Assembly (NCBI GenBank): GCA_964017235.1
Contig: OZ024931.1
Location: 121,345,530 to 121,409,529 of the forward strand
DNA from: Sabellastarte sp. h YS-2021
Taxonomy: Eukaryota > Annelida > Polychaeta > Sabellida > Sabellidae
Direction of reading: 5' to 3'
DNA length: 64,000 bases
Positions 46,389 through 58,469 of this stretch are shown here, one piece after another (the first letter of the stretch is position 1; every line of letters starts with the position of its first letter). Below the pieces are notes generated by a model, which did not search any database, was not told the origin of the DNA, and was given only the letters and a program-made list of their open reading frames with translations. Both the position numbers and the translations under genes were made by a program.

Positions 46389-48620
46389 GCTGTACAGTGG
46401 GTTAAAGGTGTATGGACTGAAACAATATCATTATGAAAAGACACTGCATTAACAGACTCAGTAAGACAAATATAAGTGTGTACAAAAAGGCAGGACTTTA
46501 ACAGAGAAACTAAAGTAATGTAAGGTTTTCAAGTAAGTATACAGACATTGAATTGACTGTTATATACAAATGTACAATCAAATGTGTAAAAACCAAAGAC
46601 AAAGTAAGTAGCAGTGTACAGAAGCATACATACTCTCATAATACAGAAAAGAAATTAAGTTATGATCAGTATTGGAATGGGGTGTAAGATGGCAACCGAA
46701 ATATGAAGACTTTTGAAAGATGTTGCGAAACTGTGATATTATTTTATATCTGTGTTAAAAACAAGTCTAGATAATACTTTAGAACAGCATTATTATAATT
46801 CTTTGGTGTATGAGACACAAATGTTCATAGTACTTCAGTTATAGGTAGTAATTTTTAATTATTCTCCACAAATGTGAAATGTTAGCCTGACTTGCTGATA
46901 TTGCCTGCAGTGACTTTAAATATAACAAATCAGTGTATTGTTTTACAGTGTAAAAACATTGTGAATCTATGTTGTAATGTCCATCTGTTTCAAGTAATAA
47001 AATAATCAGTAACGTGATTAGTAACATGTATCGTATACTGAGCAGACAGTGCTATTGTATGCTTTGATAGTCATGAGGACTTATTTGTTTTTGCTTTGTT
47101 AGGACTTTGTTGTTACTTTTTTTGTATATCTTTGTTAAATTATTTGGATTTGTTGAATTTTTTTTTGCTGTATTTATATTGACGTCCTGTTTTTATTTGT
47201 GTGTATAGGTTTGCTTTCAGTTGAGATAAACTATTCTAAATCCCAAATGTTATCTGAAAAGTTTTTTTGTTTGAATTTAATAATTATGTTAACATTGTGT
47301 AGAACAAATTTATACAAACTTTATGGGGTCAGTCTCATCTTTTAATTTCTTCATACCTTGTTTTCTGCTTTGAATACTTTTCTCTACAGATTTTCTTCTC
47401 GGACTCACTAATATATACTGTATGTTTACAACTTTTTCCACGAATACTTTTGTTTTTACATTTGAACTTTGTTAAGTTGACCAGAAAACTACTTCTTGAA
47501 AACCACAAATTTAAGATGAGTGGAAAAATTTCACTGGAGAAGGTTCAGATGTTTTTTGTCTAGTTAATAGAGAATCCAACTTAACAAGGTTTGACTTTGT
47601 AAGCAAAGCTAATTCACTCGGTCTGTTTTGTTGATCTTTTGTGTCCTTCAAGGTCATAATATTCAGTGGAGACATGTGATCATTTATTGATGTTGTAGAG
47701 TGCCAGTAATCCTGTAGATTGGGATGTCTTTTATTGATATTGTAAAGCACAGTGTGAGTATTATGTTCTCGGACATGATTGACCTTGTCACCAAGGAGTC
47801 ATGGATAATTGATCTGCCTGTATCAGAATTGAGGGGAGTCATAATTCTAATTGGACTATAGTTATGTCAATTTTAATGCGATAAATAAGCTCAGATAACT
47901 TTATGATCTTGATAGTTATATATGTGAAGCAGTCATGAACATAAGAAAATATATATATATATTAGAAAAAATAATTCAACATCAACACAAGTACTGCAAG
48001 TTAATGAGATTTTGTTTTGTCTATTTTAGAAAAGAAATTTATGATCAGTACATCAGAATTTGTAGAATTTTTTAGCAGATAAAAATTTATTGGTCACTTA
48101 GTGTCCTTATTGACATGTTTTACAGAAATATTTATGTGATCAAACTTAAATAAAGCTTTAAAATAGAGAAAAGCAGTATTTTTCTGACAGATCAGTTATA
48201 CATGATTCTCCATGATTGTATCACATATTAAGCACCTTCTTTGTTTTCAGAAAATAAGGTACAGTGCCAGAACAGTGCATTTAAATTGTACATGGAGCTT
48301 TTTTTCACCTTTGTAATCCCAAGCTACCTGTGTCCCTTAAATTTTGTATAGAATTTTTTACACAAAACTTAAAAATCTAAATAAAAAAAAAATTGCAAAA
48401 ATTTTTAAAACAAGATTATTAATTTGAGAAAAGCATCTTGATTTTTTGTTTTTTTTTGTTTTATCTTTTCTTTATAACATGATATTTTTTATGAAAGTTG
48501 TTAAAAATTAGTGATCTTTGTTATGAAACAGTATAAGTTAGAGATTATGCAAGAACACGCATGTATTATGATGAAGTATGTATGGAAAAAAGAACAAAAA
48601 TGAAGATTAAAATAAAATAA
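46389..48620 (+). other. Presumed 3' UTR and downstream AT-rich flank
   Basis: No second gene on either strand. Candidate poly(A) signals AATAAA lie at 46996-47001, 48149-48154 and 48380-48385; which is used cannot be told. Bases 47100-48620 are AT-rich with T runs. Confidence 0.5.
46996..47001 (+). terminator. First AATAAA after the dynein stop codon
   Basis: Nearest perfect poly(A) signal, 608 bp beyond the TAA. The downstream sequence is only weakly GT-rich, so use is uncertain. Confidence 0.35.
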
Positions 48621-49562
48621 TAACATCATTTGTTTTCGTTTCTCTCCGATTTTTATCAAACTGTGAATATTTTATGTCCCTGAGATATAATTTATTTGCA
48701 CATCAATGGAAGCTCTATGGCTGTGTAAAATGTATTTAGAACTGTGCAAACAGAAAAGTACTGCAGACCCTTGTTGGACTTACAGACTTCATTTATAACA
48801 GTTACAGTATCTGTTCTGTCATTATATGTTTATTATTGTGAATATTCATATTTTTGGCAGACTGTTGGGTTACCTGGCATCCAAAATATTGAACACCATC
48901 ATTCAATGGCACTTACACTTTAAAATAGACTATAGGAATAACCCCTGACCAAACCATGGTATACGCAGTGTTTTGTCATGGTTTGAGGTTATAAACTGTA
49001 AAGGTGAATCATATTCTAACATAACAAGTCTTTAATAATTATAAATATCATTTTTAAATTATTATTTGTATTTTTGTGACAAAATTGGATCAATTGCCGA
49101 GACAGCATTAATGAGCGATAATAAGACGCCACAGGTTATGCTGATTTTACCAATGAAGTATTTTGTCATTTAGCCAATCAAATTCACGGACACATCCGTG
49201 TCATGTTAGAATTACATGTAATAAACATGGTAAAACATTAATGCAACAGTTGACAGTTCACAAAATTCTGTTAGATATTTCATCAGCATGTACCAGCAAT
49301 ATAACCTCAACTAGAGATGAATACTGCTGCATAGATTTTTCCCATTGCAGTAAATCAAAACATTACAATATTTAAAGTGTCCCCAGTATGTAATCTGTAA
49401 AAAGAAATATATTAATATTAGCTTCACAACATACTACATTATAACTATACATATAATCCCGGCAGGAAAGTTATTACATGCTAACAATAATTCAACATTG
49501 TATTCAAAGAGCATAAACAGCCTGATAAACAGGGTTTTTATACTCAAATATTGCCGATAATT
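48621..49562. other. Intergenic, nothing recognised
   Basis: AT-rich sequence without a plausible ORF, family motif or clear repeat. Confidence 0.5.
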
Positions 49563-50475
49563 ATCTCCCACCAGCGACCAAAGGCCGTGGCTGGGACATT
49601 ATAAAACCCCTCCATATGTGTGTGCATGCATGCGTCTGTCACATTTTTACATCAAAATTTATGTATTAACTTTTTATTAACAAAGATATTTTCACCAAAT
49701 TTGCAGGAAATGTTTATGGCTATGAAGACATGTCTGCCATAGTCGATTGTTTTAAAATCATTAAGATACTCTAAAACTTGAAATATTGCAGCTAGCTTCA
49801 TCAAAATTTGTGCAAAAGCTATATGGCTAGGAAAGCTAGCCTGATACTAATTTGGCCAAGTTTTGAAACTTTAAGCAAAGTAGCTGTCATGTCAACAGGT
49901 TTAATGTCAAGTTGGGTTTTCCTATTAAAATTGTCTTATATCTCCCCTATCATTGCTCCTATTGGGGTTCTGGATTGTAAAAACACGTCATAGAAAGTTA
50001 TGGCCTGGGAATATTTTCCAAGTGTTGAATTTAACCTTTGACCCCTGCTTCAAGGTTAGATTTGGTCACCATTCTAAAACACCCTTATATCTTCCTTATT
50101 ATTGGCGCTATGTCTTCATGATGTGAAAACAGCTCATGGGAAGTCCGGGCCTGCAAATGTTTTGCCTGTGAAAAATTTTGGCCTCATTTTTAAAAACAAA
50201 ATGGCCAGCATATCTGATTTTTAAAAATCATTAGGATGCGCTAAATCTTGAAATATTATGGTTAGCTTCATCAAATTTGCACAAAAGATCTATGGATAAG
50301 AAAGCAAGCATGATAGTAATTTTAGCCTTGTTTTGAAAACAAAACAGTCGCCATATCACATGTTTAACGTTAAATGGGTTATCTTTTTAAGAAAGCCTTA
50401 TCCCCTCTTCAGGTTCAGAATGTGAAAATAGCTTACATGAAATCATGGCCTGAGACTGTTTTTCCAAATGTTGAA
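49563..50475 (+). repeat. Hairpin-led noncoding repeat 3
   Basis: Starts with an imperfect hairpin at 49563-49595 (ATCTCCCACCAGCGACC, AAA, GGCCGTGGCTGGGA). A GTGTGTGCATGCATGCGTCTG stretch follows (first 20 bases GTGTGTGCATGCATGCGTCT), then GTCACATTTTTACAT and ATTTTCACCAAATTTGCAGG. Modules with AAACAAAATGGCCAGCAT and TATCTCCCCTATCATTGCTCC recur. It is cut at its right side by a LINE fragment. Confidence 0.55.
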
Positions 50476-51715
50476 TTTGACCTTTGTTAGTAGTTGGTTG
50501 GATTACTGTAACTCACTTTTCAGGAGTCTCTTTAAGTTCAATCTTTGTTAATTACAGTGCATCCAAAAAAGTGCAGCTAGAATCTTATTAAATACCAATA
50601 GATACACTAGTATAACTCCTGTGCTTGAGAAATTGCATTGGCTTCCTGCTAAACATCGCTCAGTCTTTAAAACAGCCACCCTTATTTACAAGTTTCTTCA
50701 CACTGGTTTTCCCCAAGTATTTTGCTCCATATATATCTTCCTACAGCAGTTACCACAGTACCAGGCTCAGAGTGGTGGAAATTTCCTTGTCATTCCAAAG
50801 TTCCAACCCTCTATTCATAAATCTGTCAAGCAGTTTGGTTATAGTTATGCTTTTGATGCCCCCACTGTTTGGAATGCTCTTCCTGATGAGATTTGTGTGT
50901 TCCCCTCCCTAGCCTCTTTCAGAAAGCAGCTCAAAACCTACCTGTACACCAAGGCATACCCACCTTGGCCTTACTCAAGCCCAGGGGCTGGTTTCATGAA
51001 AAGTCTCAAACTGAGCCAGACTCAAGGCTGAGTCAGGGTCTCAAATCTGAGACTTTTGTCTCGGCTGAGTTTTTGGCTCAAATGGATTTCACAAAGGGTG
51101 GATCAGCTGAGATTAGTCTCAAGTTATGGTCTCAACTTTTTAATCTCATTTCATATATTTAGTGGGCTTATTTTTAGTTTAAAAAGTTATATTTCATGAT
51201 TATTATCATTTTAAATATCTTTAATACTCATAATACAAAGAAATTATATGATAATATATTATTCTAAGTGATCCATAAGATTGAGACTCAACTGAGGTTG
51301 AGTCTGGCTTTGAGTCCACCCTTGAGGCCTGTGACTTGATAATAGCCTATAAAGCATGTATCGCTTTATGTATGTGTTTTTTGGCATCAAAGCTTGGACT
51401 CAAATTTGAGACACCTCCTTCATGGGCTCAAATTTGAGCCTGTGACTGAGCCAGGTCTCAAGTTGAGCTTGTTTGTGAAATGCATTGAGTCTGAGTTCAC
51501 AGACTCCGCAAAATATTTCCAAAATTTGAGACAAGTCTCAACTTTTGAGTCTGACTCAAGGCTTAAGTCTGTTCATGAAACCGGCTCTGGTGTTCTCTGT
51601 GGTGCTTGGCCTTATTTCTGTCCCTGGATACTGAAATTGGTTTTGGTTCTGTTGTGCCTTGGAGTCCTCTTTGAATAGGGGAGATAAGCGCTATAAAAGT
51701 CCAATTAGAATTAGA
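50476..51715 (+). mobile_element. LINE 3' end (non-LTR retrotransposon), 5'-truncated and interrupted
   Basis: Translates as SWLDYCNSLFRSLFKFNLC, one stop, then QCIQKSAARILLNTNRYTSI and LEKLHWLPAKHRSVFKTATL to FRKQLKTYLYTKAYPPWP, the usual C-terminal region after reverse transcriptase in many animal LINEs. The 3' end AAGCGCTATAAAAGTCCAATTAGAATTAGAAT (within 51678-51713) is a GCGCTATA-type tail with a short ATTAGA repeat. A foldback element (50986-51586) sits inside it. Clade not resolved. Confidence 0.8.
50986..51586. mobile_element. Foldback MITE, ~600 bp, inserted in the LINE
   Basis: Inverted ends GGCTGGTTTCATGAA and TTCATGAAACCGGCT. The interior is made of many GAGTCT/AGACTC and TTTGAGACT words in both orientations, with GGATTTCACAAAGGGTGGA. 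No clear target duplication. It shares its design with the element at 61304. The open frame read through it is accidental. Confidence 0.75.
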
Positions 51716-51793
51716 ATACCATAAAGTGACAACATCCCATGGTTTATAATTATCAAGTACTAGGTATAGTATGAAAAGTGGTAAAAACAGCTC

Positions 51794-52340
51794 ATCTCCC
51801 ACCAGTTGAAGGCTGGGATCAGAAGATTATCAGTGCCTTCCATACTGTGTCTGTCTACCCGTTAGTCACGTTTTTACATAAATCATTATATTTCATTCAT
51901 TTATGAAGATGTCTTTACCAAATTTACACAGAATGTTTTTAGCTATGAAAACATTTCTATCAAAAATTTTGGCCTCATTTTAACAAACAAAATGGCGGTC
52001 ATAGCCCATTGTTCTAAAATCATTAACATGTTCTAAAACTTACAAACTTGCAGTTACCTTTATCAGATTTACACAAAATGTATATGGCTAGTAAAGCTTA
52101 CCTGAGAGTACTTTTGGTCTGGTTTTGAAAACAAAATGGCTGCCATGTCATATGTTTAAAGCAAAATAGGGCTTAGCATAATCTCTCCCTTATCATTGGT
52201 CCTGGGGGTTCGGAATGTGAAAAAGAAGTTAATGGATATCATGGCCTGTGAATCTTTTGCAAGTGACAAATTTGAACTTTGACCCTGCTTCAAGGTCAAG
52301 TGGGGTCATCACATGAAAAACTCATATCCCCCTTATTGGT
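51794..52340 (+). repeat. Hairpin-led noncoding repeat 4
   Basis: Begins ATCTCCCACCAGTTGAAGG then CTGGGA (weak stem), followed by TGTGTCTGTCTACCCGTTAG, GTCACGTTTTTACAT and CTTTACCAAATTTACACAG. Modules with AACAAAATGGCGGTCAT (51986), AACAAAATGGCTGCCAT (52131) and ATCTCTCCCTTATCATTGGTCC-like words. A diverged relative of repeat 3. No coding potential. Confidence 0.55.
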
Positions 52341-53202
52341 AGGGTTTTTTATGTGGTTGCCAAGAAAAGTGGTGTTTTTATGGTGGGAATTTTTTGAGTA
52401 GATCAAATTTTTCTACCCCTCCGTTTAGCTGATGGAAAATTTTCCTGATGGGAATTATTTATGGGAAAATTTCCTGTTGGGAAGTTTTTCAGATGGGAAA
52501 TTTTTCAGGGATTCAGCCACTGTATGTGGTTTTTTAATAAGAATTCATCCAATGTCAAAAATGCAACAAAACATTTATCTTTCTTAATGAAATCCCCAAA
52601 ATTATAAAGACATGAAACATTTTGTGAAACTCCAAAACATGCATGTAATTTCATAAATAATTTCATACTGTATTACATGTAATTTCATCTCTTATTATTG
52701 CTCCTTGGGCTTTGAAGCCTGTTTCATGGTCAAACTACCACCACTTTTTCTAAATACTTGTGGGGATAAACACTATAGCAGTGATATTGTTGTTCATAGT
52801 TTTGATTAAATTATCTCACATAAACTGCAATAAGGCCAATGTCTATGTTGCATTGTTTAAAGATTAAAGATTAAATCAATACATATCATCATGTTTTTAG
52901 TCATATAGTTTTTGCAACCCTGTCCTTTCACTGAAAACTAAACTTTTTGGTATTAATTTATCACCTGCCCTGATAATTCCCACGGCCCACTTTTAATCTC
53001 ATTGTTTTTTTTACTCTAATTTTTGCACCAAACTTTCACTATTCTCACCAGTTTTGTTTTGTTCTTATGAACAATCACAAACTATGTATAAACTTGTCGG
53101 TTCTGTTGAGGAACCAGAAAAGGATACACATTGTTCAGTCCAGAGCCTTATCAACAAGACATTATCCTTGTGATGCTACCATGCCAGATACCTCTTCTGT
53201 TT
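52341..53202. other. Intergenic, short degenerate GATGGGAAATTTT repeats then unique sequence
   Basis: Bases 52430-52505 hold four or five degenerate copies of GATGGGAAATTTTTC. The rest shows nothing recognisable. Confidence 0.5.
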
Positions 53203-53399
53203 TTTATCTCCCGCCGGGCTTTAGCCCGGGAGGGAGATTATGAAATGATGCCTGTGTGTGCGTGCGTGCGTGCGTTAGTTAGTCACGCAGATTCCTCCAA
53301 AACTACTACAGCTACAGATTTTTTGTAAATTAATTGTCCCAATGAATTTTCACGCCCTCGAAAATTTTTTTGGTTTTATGGACTTAGGCCTAACGATAA

Positions 53400-55450
53400 C
53401 TGAGTAATAGCTATCTTAGCTACTTGGAGTAAAGGGCTCATGACTCAAAAACTATTGCAGAAACAACTTTTTCTTCAAATATGTTGTTCAGCTACTTTGT
53501 CCTTAGCTATAAGAGGGTACATAGTTTGGGGTCCCATTGCATGCCATAAGTGAGTAATAGCTATTTTCTCATTTGTAGCTAAATAACAAAAGGAGTAAAT
53601 GTCAAATATCTTCCAAAGTATTAGAGTTACAGAAATCTTTTCAAATATGTTGTTCATCTACTTTTTGGTAAGCTATCACATAGTAAAGTTTCAGACCTGT
53701 TGCACCTTGGATAGCTGAGCAATAGCTACTTTGAAATTCTGATTGTTGAGTAAAGCCATTGTAACTCCAAAACCATTGCAGTTAGAGTGTTTCCCTAAAA
53801 TATGTTGTTCAGCTACTTTTTCCTTAGCTATAAGATGGTACATAGTTTGGGGTTCTGTTGCATGCCATTAGTGATTAATAGCTATTTTCTCATTTGTAGC
53901 TAAATAACAGAAGAAGTAAATGTCAAATATCTTCAAAAGTATTAAAGTTAGGGAAATCTTTTCAAATATGTTGTTCATCTACTTTTTGGTAAGCTATCAC
54001 ATAGTAAAGTTTCAGACCTGTTGCACCTTGGATAGCTGAGTAATAGCTACTTTGAAATTCTGATTGTTGAGTAAAGCCATTGTAACTCCAAAACCATTGC
54101 AGTTAGAGTGTTTCCCTAAAATATGTTGTTCAGCTACTTTGTCCTTAGCTATAAGATGGTACATAGTTTGGGGTTCTATTGCATGCCATAAGTGAGTAAT
54201 AGCTATTTTCTCATTTGTAGCTAAATAACAGAAGAAGTAAATGTCAAATATCTTCAAAAGTATTAAAGTTAGGGAAATCTTTTCATATATGTTATTCATC
54301 TACTTTTTGGTAAGCTATCACATAGTAAAGTTTCAGACCTGTTGCACCTTGGATAGCTGAGTAATAGCTACTTTGAAATTCTGACTGTTGAGTAAAGCCA
54401 TTGTAACTCCAAAATTATTGCAGTTAGACTGTTTTCCTAAAATATGTTGTTCAGCTACTTTGTCCTTAGCTATAAGATGGTATATAGTTTAGGGTTCTAT
54501 TGCATGCCATAAGTGAGTAATAGCTATTTTCTCATTTGTAGCTAAATAACAAAAGGAGTAAATGTCAAATATCTTCAAAAGTATTAAAGTTAGGGAAATC
54601 TTTTCATATATGTTATCCATCTACTTTTTGGTAAGCTATCACATGGTAAAGTTTCAGACCTGTTGCACCTTGGATAGCTGAGTAATAGCTACTTTGAAAT
54701 TCTGACTGTTGAGTAAAGCCATTGTAACTCCAAAACTATTGCAGTTAGAGTGTTTTCCTAAAATATGTTGTTCAGCTACTTTGTCCTTAGCTGTAAGATG
54801 GTACATAGTTTAGGGTTCTATTGCATGCCATAAGTGAGTAATAGCTATTTTCTCATTTGTATCTAAATAACAGGAGGAGTAAATGTCAAATATCTTTAAA
54901 AGTATTAGAGTTACAGAAATCTTTTCTATATGTTATCCATCTACTTTTTGGTAAGCTATCACATAGTAAAGTTTCAGACCTGTTGCACCTTGGATAGCTG
55001 AGTAATAGCTACTTTGAAATTCTGACTGTTGAGTAAAGCCATTGTAACTCCAAAATTATTGCAGTTACAGTGTTTTCCTAAAATATGTTGTTCAGCTACT
55101 TTGTCCTTAGCTATAAGATGGTCCATAGTTTGGGGTTCTGGTGCATGCCATAAGTGAGTAATAGCTATTTTCTCATTTGTAGCTTGAGTAAAGCCATTGT
55201 AACTCCAAAATTATTGCAGTTAGAGTGTTTTCCTAAAATATGTTGTTCAGCTACTTTGTCCTTAGCTATAAGATGGTCCATAGTTTGGGGTTCTGTTGCA
55301 TGCCTTAAGTGAGTAATTACTATTTTCTCATTTGTAGCTAAATAACAGAAGAAGTAAATGTCAAATATCTTCAAAAGTATTAAAGTTAGGGAAATCTTTT
55401 CAAATATGTTGTCCATCTACTTTTTGGTAAGCTATCACATAGTAAAGTTT
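53400..55450 (+). repeat. Satellite array A, ~320-bp units
   Basis: TACTTTGTCCTTAGCTATAA marks units near 53493, 53814, 54135, 54453, 54773 and 55094, with a short extra copy at 55251 (157 bp later). Each unit contains AAAGTTTCAGACCTGTTGCA and GAGTAATAGCTACTTTGAAA. The similar - strand frames of 60-95 residues are products of the repeat. Confidence 0.85.
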
Positions 55451-55479
55451 CAAATTTCAAAGTTTACAACTTTTGGTGG

Positions 55480-56815
55480 CCATCTTGAATTTTTGCGGAA
55501 AATGAAAAATGGCAAATATCTCTGAAACTGTCAGAGCGATTTCGAGCAAGTTTTGGACCCACAGTGTAGTAGAAGGGTTTCTGTTGAAACATGAAATTTT
55601 CAATTTCACATGGTAAAGTTTCAGACCCATAGCTAATTACTCACCTACTCAAAATGAGTTAATGCGAATTATCTCTAAAAGTACTGCAGATAGCCAATTT
55701 TTCTCAACTAACTCATTCACCTACTTTTGGGAGAGCTTTCACTTGGTGAAGTTTCAGACCTGTAGCTAAGTACTCACCTAATCAAAATGAGTTAATGCTA
55801 ATTATCTGTAAAAGTATTGCACATAGCCAATTTTTCTCAAATAACTCATTCACCTACTTTGGGAAGAGCTTTCACTTGGTGAAGTTTTAGACCCACAGCT
55901 AATTACTCACCTACTCAAAATGAGTAAATATGAATTATCTCTAAAGGTACTGCAGATAGCCAATTTTTCTCAAATAACTCATTCACCAACTTTTGGAAGA
56001 GCTTTCACATGGTGAAGTTTCACACCCATAGCTAATTATTCACCTCAAAATGAGTAAATGCGAATTATCTCTAAAAGTACTGCAGATAGCCAATTTTTCT
56101 CAAATAACTCATTCACCTACTTTTGGAAGAGCTTTCACTTGGTGAAGTTTCAGACCCATAGCTAATTACTCACCTACTCAAAATGAGTTAATGCGAATTA
56201 TCTCTAAAAGTACTGCAGATAGCCAATTTTTCTCAACTAACTCATTCACCTACTTTTGGGAGAGCTTTCACTTGGTGAAGTTTCAGACCTGTAGCTAAGT
56301 ACTCACCTAATCAAAATGAGTTAATGCTAATTATCTGTAAAAGTATTGCACATAGCCAATTTTTCTCAAATAACTTTGGGAAGAGCTTTCACTTGGTGAA
56401 GTTTTAGACCCACAGCTAATTACTCACCTACTCAAAATGAGTAAATATGAATTATCTCTAAAGGTACTGCAGATAGCCAATTTTTCTCAAATAACTCATT
56501 CACCAACTTTTGGAAGAGCTTTCACATGGTGAAGTTTCAGACCCATAGCTAATTACTCACCTACTCAAAATGAGTTAATGCGAATTATCTCTAAAAGTAC
56601 TGCAGATAGCCAATTTTTCTCAACTAACTCATTCACCTTCCTTTGGGAGAGCTTTCGCTTGAAGTTTCAGACCCATAGTTAATTACTCACCTACTCAAAA
56701 TGAGTACATGCTAATTATGTCTAAAAGTATTGCAGATAGCCAGTATTTCTCAAATAACTCATTCACCTACATTTTGGAGAGCTTTCACATGCTAAAGTTT
56801 TTTTATGACTTTTTA
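55480..56815 (+). repeat. Satellite array B, ~132-bp monomers in a 529-bp higher-order unit
   Basis: AAAATGAGT monomer starts lie near 55651, 55783, 55917, 56047, 56180 and onward. The stretch from 55651 recurs from 56180 almost unchanged apart from a ~15-bp deletion, giving a four-monomer higher-order repeat. The first part (55480-55600) carries GAGCGATTTCGAGCAAGTTT and GGACCCACAG, words also found in the 168-bp satellite at 43550-44275. Confidence 0.85.
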
Positions 56816-57640
56816 AAATAATTTTTTATTCATTAAAAGTAATGAAATCATGCCCTAAATCAATTATAACTTGAAAAGTATTGCATTTAGAGCACTTTGT
56901 TAAAATATGTTATTCAGCTACTTTTTCCATAGCTACAGCATGGTGAGTAACTTGGGTGTCTATCTCAATAGCTAAGTGAGTAATAGCTACTTTTGGATTT
57001 TTCACTAACTTCCATCATGAGTAAAATCACTTGTAACTTGAAAACTGTTGTATTTACAGAATTTTATGCAAATATGTTATTCATCTACTTTTGGGTCAGC
57101 TATAACATAGTAAAATTTCAGACCTGTAGCTCATTGCATAGCTGAGTAATAGCTACTTTTAGGTTATCACTGTTGGGTAAATCACTTATAACTTGAATAC
57201 TCTTGCATTTACATTATTTAGTTGCAATATGTTATTCACCTATTTTGAAGCAGCTATAACATAGTTAAGTTCCAGACCTGTGGCTCATAGCATAGCTGAG
57301 TAATAGCTACTTTGAAGTTCTTACTCAACACTACATCATTTATAACTTGAAAAGTATTGCATTTAGAGGATTTTGTTAAAATATGATATTCACCTACTTT
57401 TTCAATAGCAACAACATGGTGAGTAACTTGGGTGTCTATCTCAATAGCTAAGTGAGTAATAGCTACTTTTGGACTTTTTACTAACTTCCATCATGAGTAA
57501 AATCAATTGTAACGTGAAAACTATTGGATTTAGAGAATTTTGTGCAAATATATTATTCACCTACTTTTGGGTCAGCTATAACATAATAAAAATTTCAGAC
57601 TTCTAGCTCATGCTATGGCTGGGTAATAGCTACTTTTGCC
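56815..57640 (+). repeat. Satellite array C, ~150-bp subunits alternating in two types
   Basis: TATAACTTGAAAAGTATTGC and GTAACTTGAAAACTGTTG alternate, each followed by ATATGTTATTCA(G/C)CTACTTT and a CTAAGTGAGTAATAGCTACT-like end. The alternation makes a dimer of about 500 bp. It is a relative of arrays A and B. Confidence 0.7.
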
Positions 57641-57689
57641 TTTGCCGGTGGATACATTTTGCATCTGGCCACAGAAGCGTCATTGGTCT

Positions 57690-58240
57690 AGTTCTAATAA
57701 GTCATTCACATACTTTTGGGTGATCTACCACATACTGAAGTTGCAGAACTGTAGCTCTTTGGATAGCTGAGTAATAGCTACTAAAATGAGTAAATGTCTT
57801 TTATCTCTAAAAGTATTACAGGTAGGCAATTCCTTCTAAATAAGTCATTCATCTACTTGTGGGTGATCTACCACATAGTGAAGTTGCAGAACTGTAGCTC
57901 TTTGGATAGCTGAGTAATAGCTACTAAAATGAGTACATGTCTTTTATCTCTAAAAGTATTACAGGTAGGCAATTCCTTCTAAATAAGTCATTTACCTACT
58001 TTTGGGTGATCTACCACATAGTGAAGTTGCAGAACTGTAGCTCTTTGGATAGCTGAGTAATAGCTACTAAAATGAGTAAATGTCTTTTATCTGTAAAAGT
58101 ATTACAGGTAGGCAATTTCTTCTAAATAAGTCATTCACCTACTTTTGGGTGATCTACTGCATATTAAAGTTGTAGAACTGTAGCTCTTTGGATGGCAGAG
58201 TAATAGCTACTAAAATGAATCAATGCCTTTTGTCTTTAAA
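57690..58240 (+). repeat. Satellite array D, 143-bp monomers
   Basis: Monomers at 57783, 57926, 58069 and 58212 (AAAATGAGTAAATGTCTTTT, AAGTATTACAGGTAGGCAAT, GGTGATCTACCACATAGTGA). Four copies with few differences, so the youngest looking array in the element. Confidence 0.85.
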
Positions 58241-58469
58241 AGTATTGCAATCAAACATTAAACTTGTCACTTCTACATGTGCCTCCATCTCACAAGAAAA
58301 TTTATATTCCACTATCTTTAGTACATCTTATTTATACGGCGGGAGATAAATGCATGCGTCAGAATGCTTGTTTCTTTTGAACTGACCTGTTAACCATTCA
58401 ATGGGAGCTGACACAGGGACTTGCCAAATGTGAAAGTACACGGTTGACTCCTAGAGCCACTGCTATCCA

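Larger units (their letters stand above)
53203..58350. mobile_element. 5.1-kb TIR-bounded noncoding element filled with satellite arrays
   Basis: Perfect 14-bp inverted ends TTTATCTCCCGCCG (53203-53216) and CGGCGGGAGATAAA (58337-58350). The left end continues into a strong hairpin (CCGGGCTTTAGCCCGG, 53214-53229) and a GTGCG/GTTAG repeat. The interior is almost wholly tandem arrays of related monomers with shared words (TAATAGCTACTTT, CACCTACTTTTGGG, AGTTTCAGACCTGTAGCT). No ORF resembles a protein. No target duplication was found, so the ends are inferred from the inverted repeat. Confidence 0.65.

Noticed and set aside
50621-51162. Open frame running from the LINE into the foldback element as a single protein
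   Set aside because: The last part is foldback sequence read by chance; only the portion up to about 50985 is LINE.
53475-55416. Several similar - strand frames of 60-95 residues that look like a small gene family
   Set aside because: They recur at the ~320-bp period of satellite array A and have no independent support.
53400-58240. Possible CRISPR-like array
   Set aside because: Tandem monomers without distinct spacers in an animal genome; this is satellite DNA.
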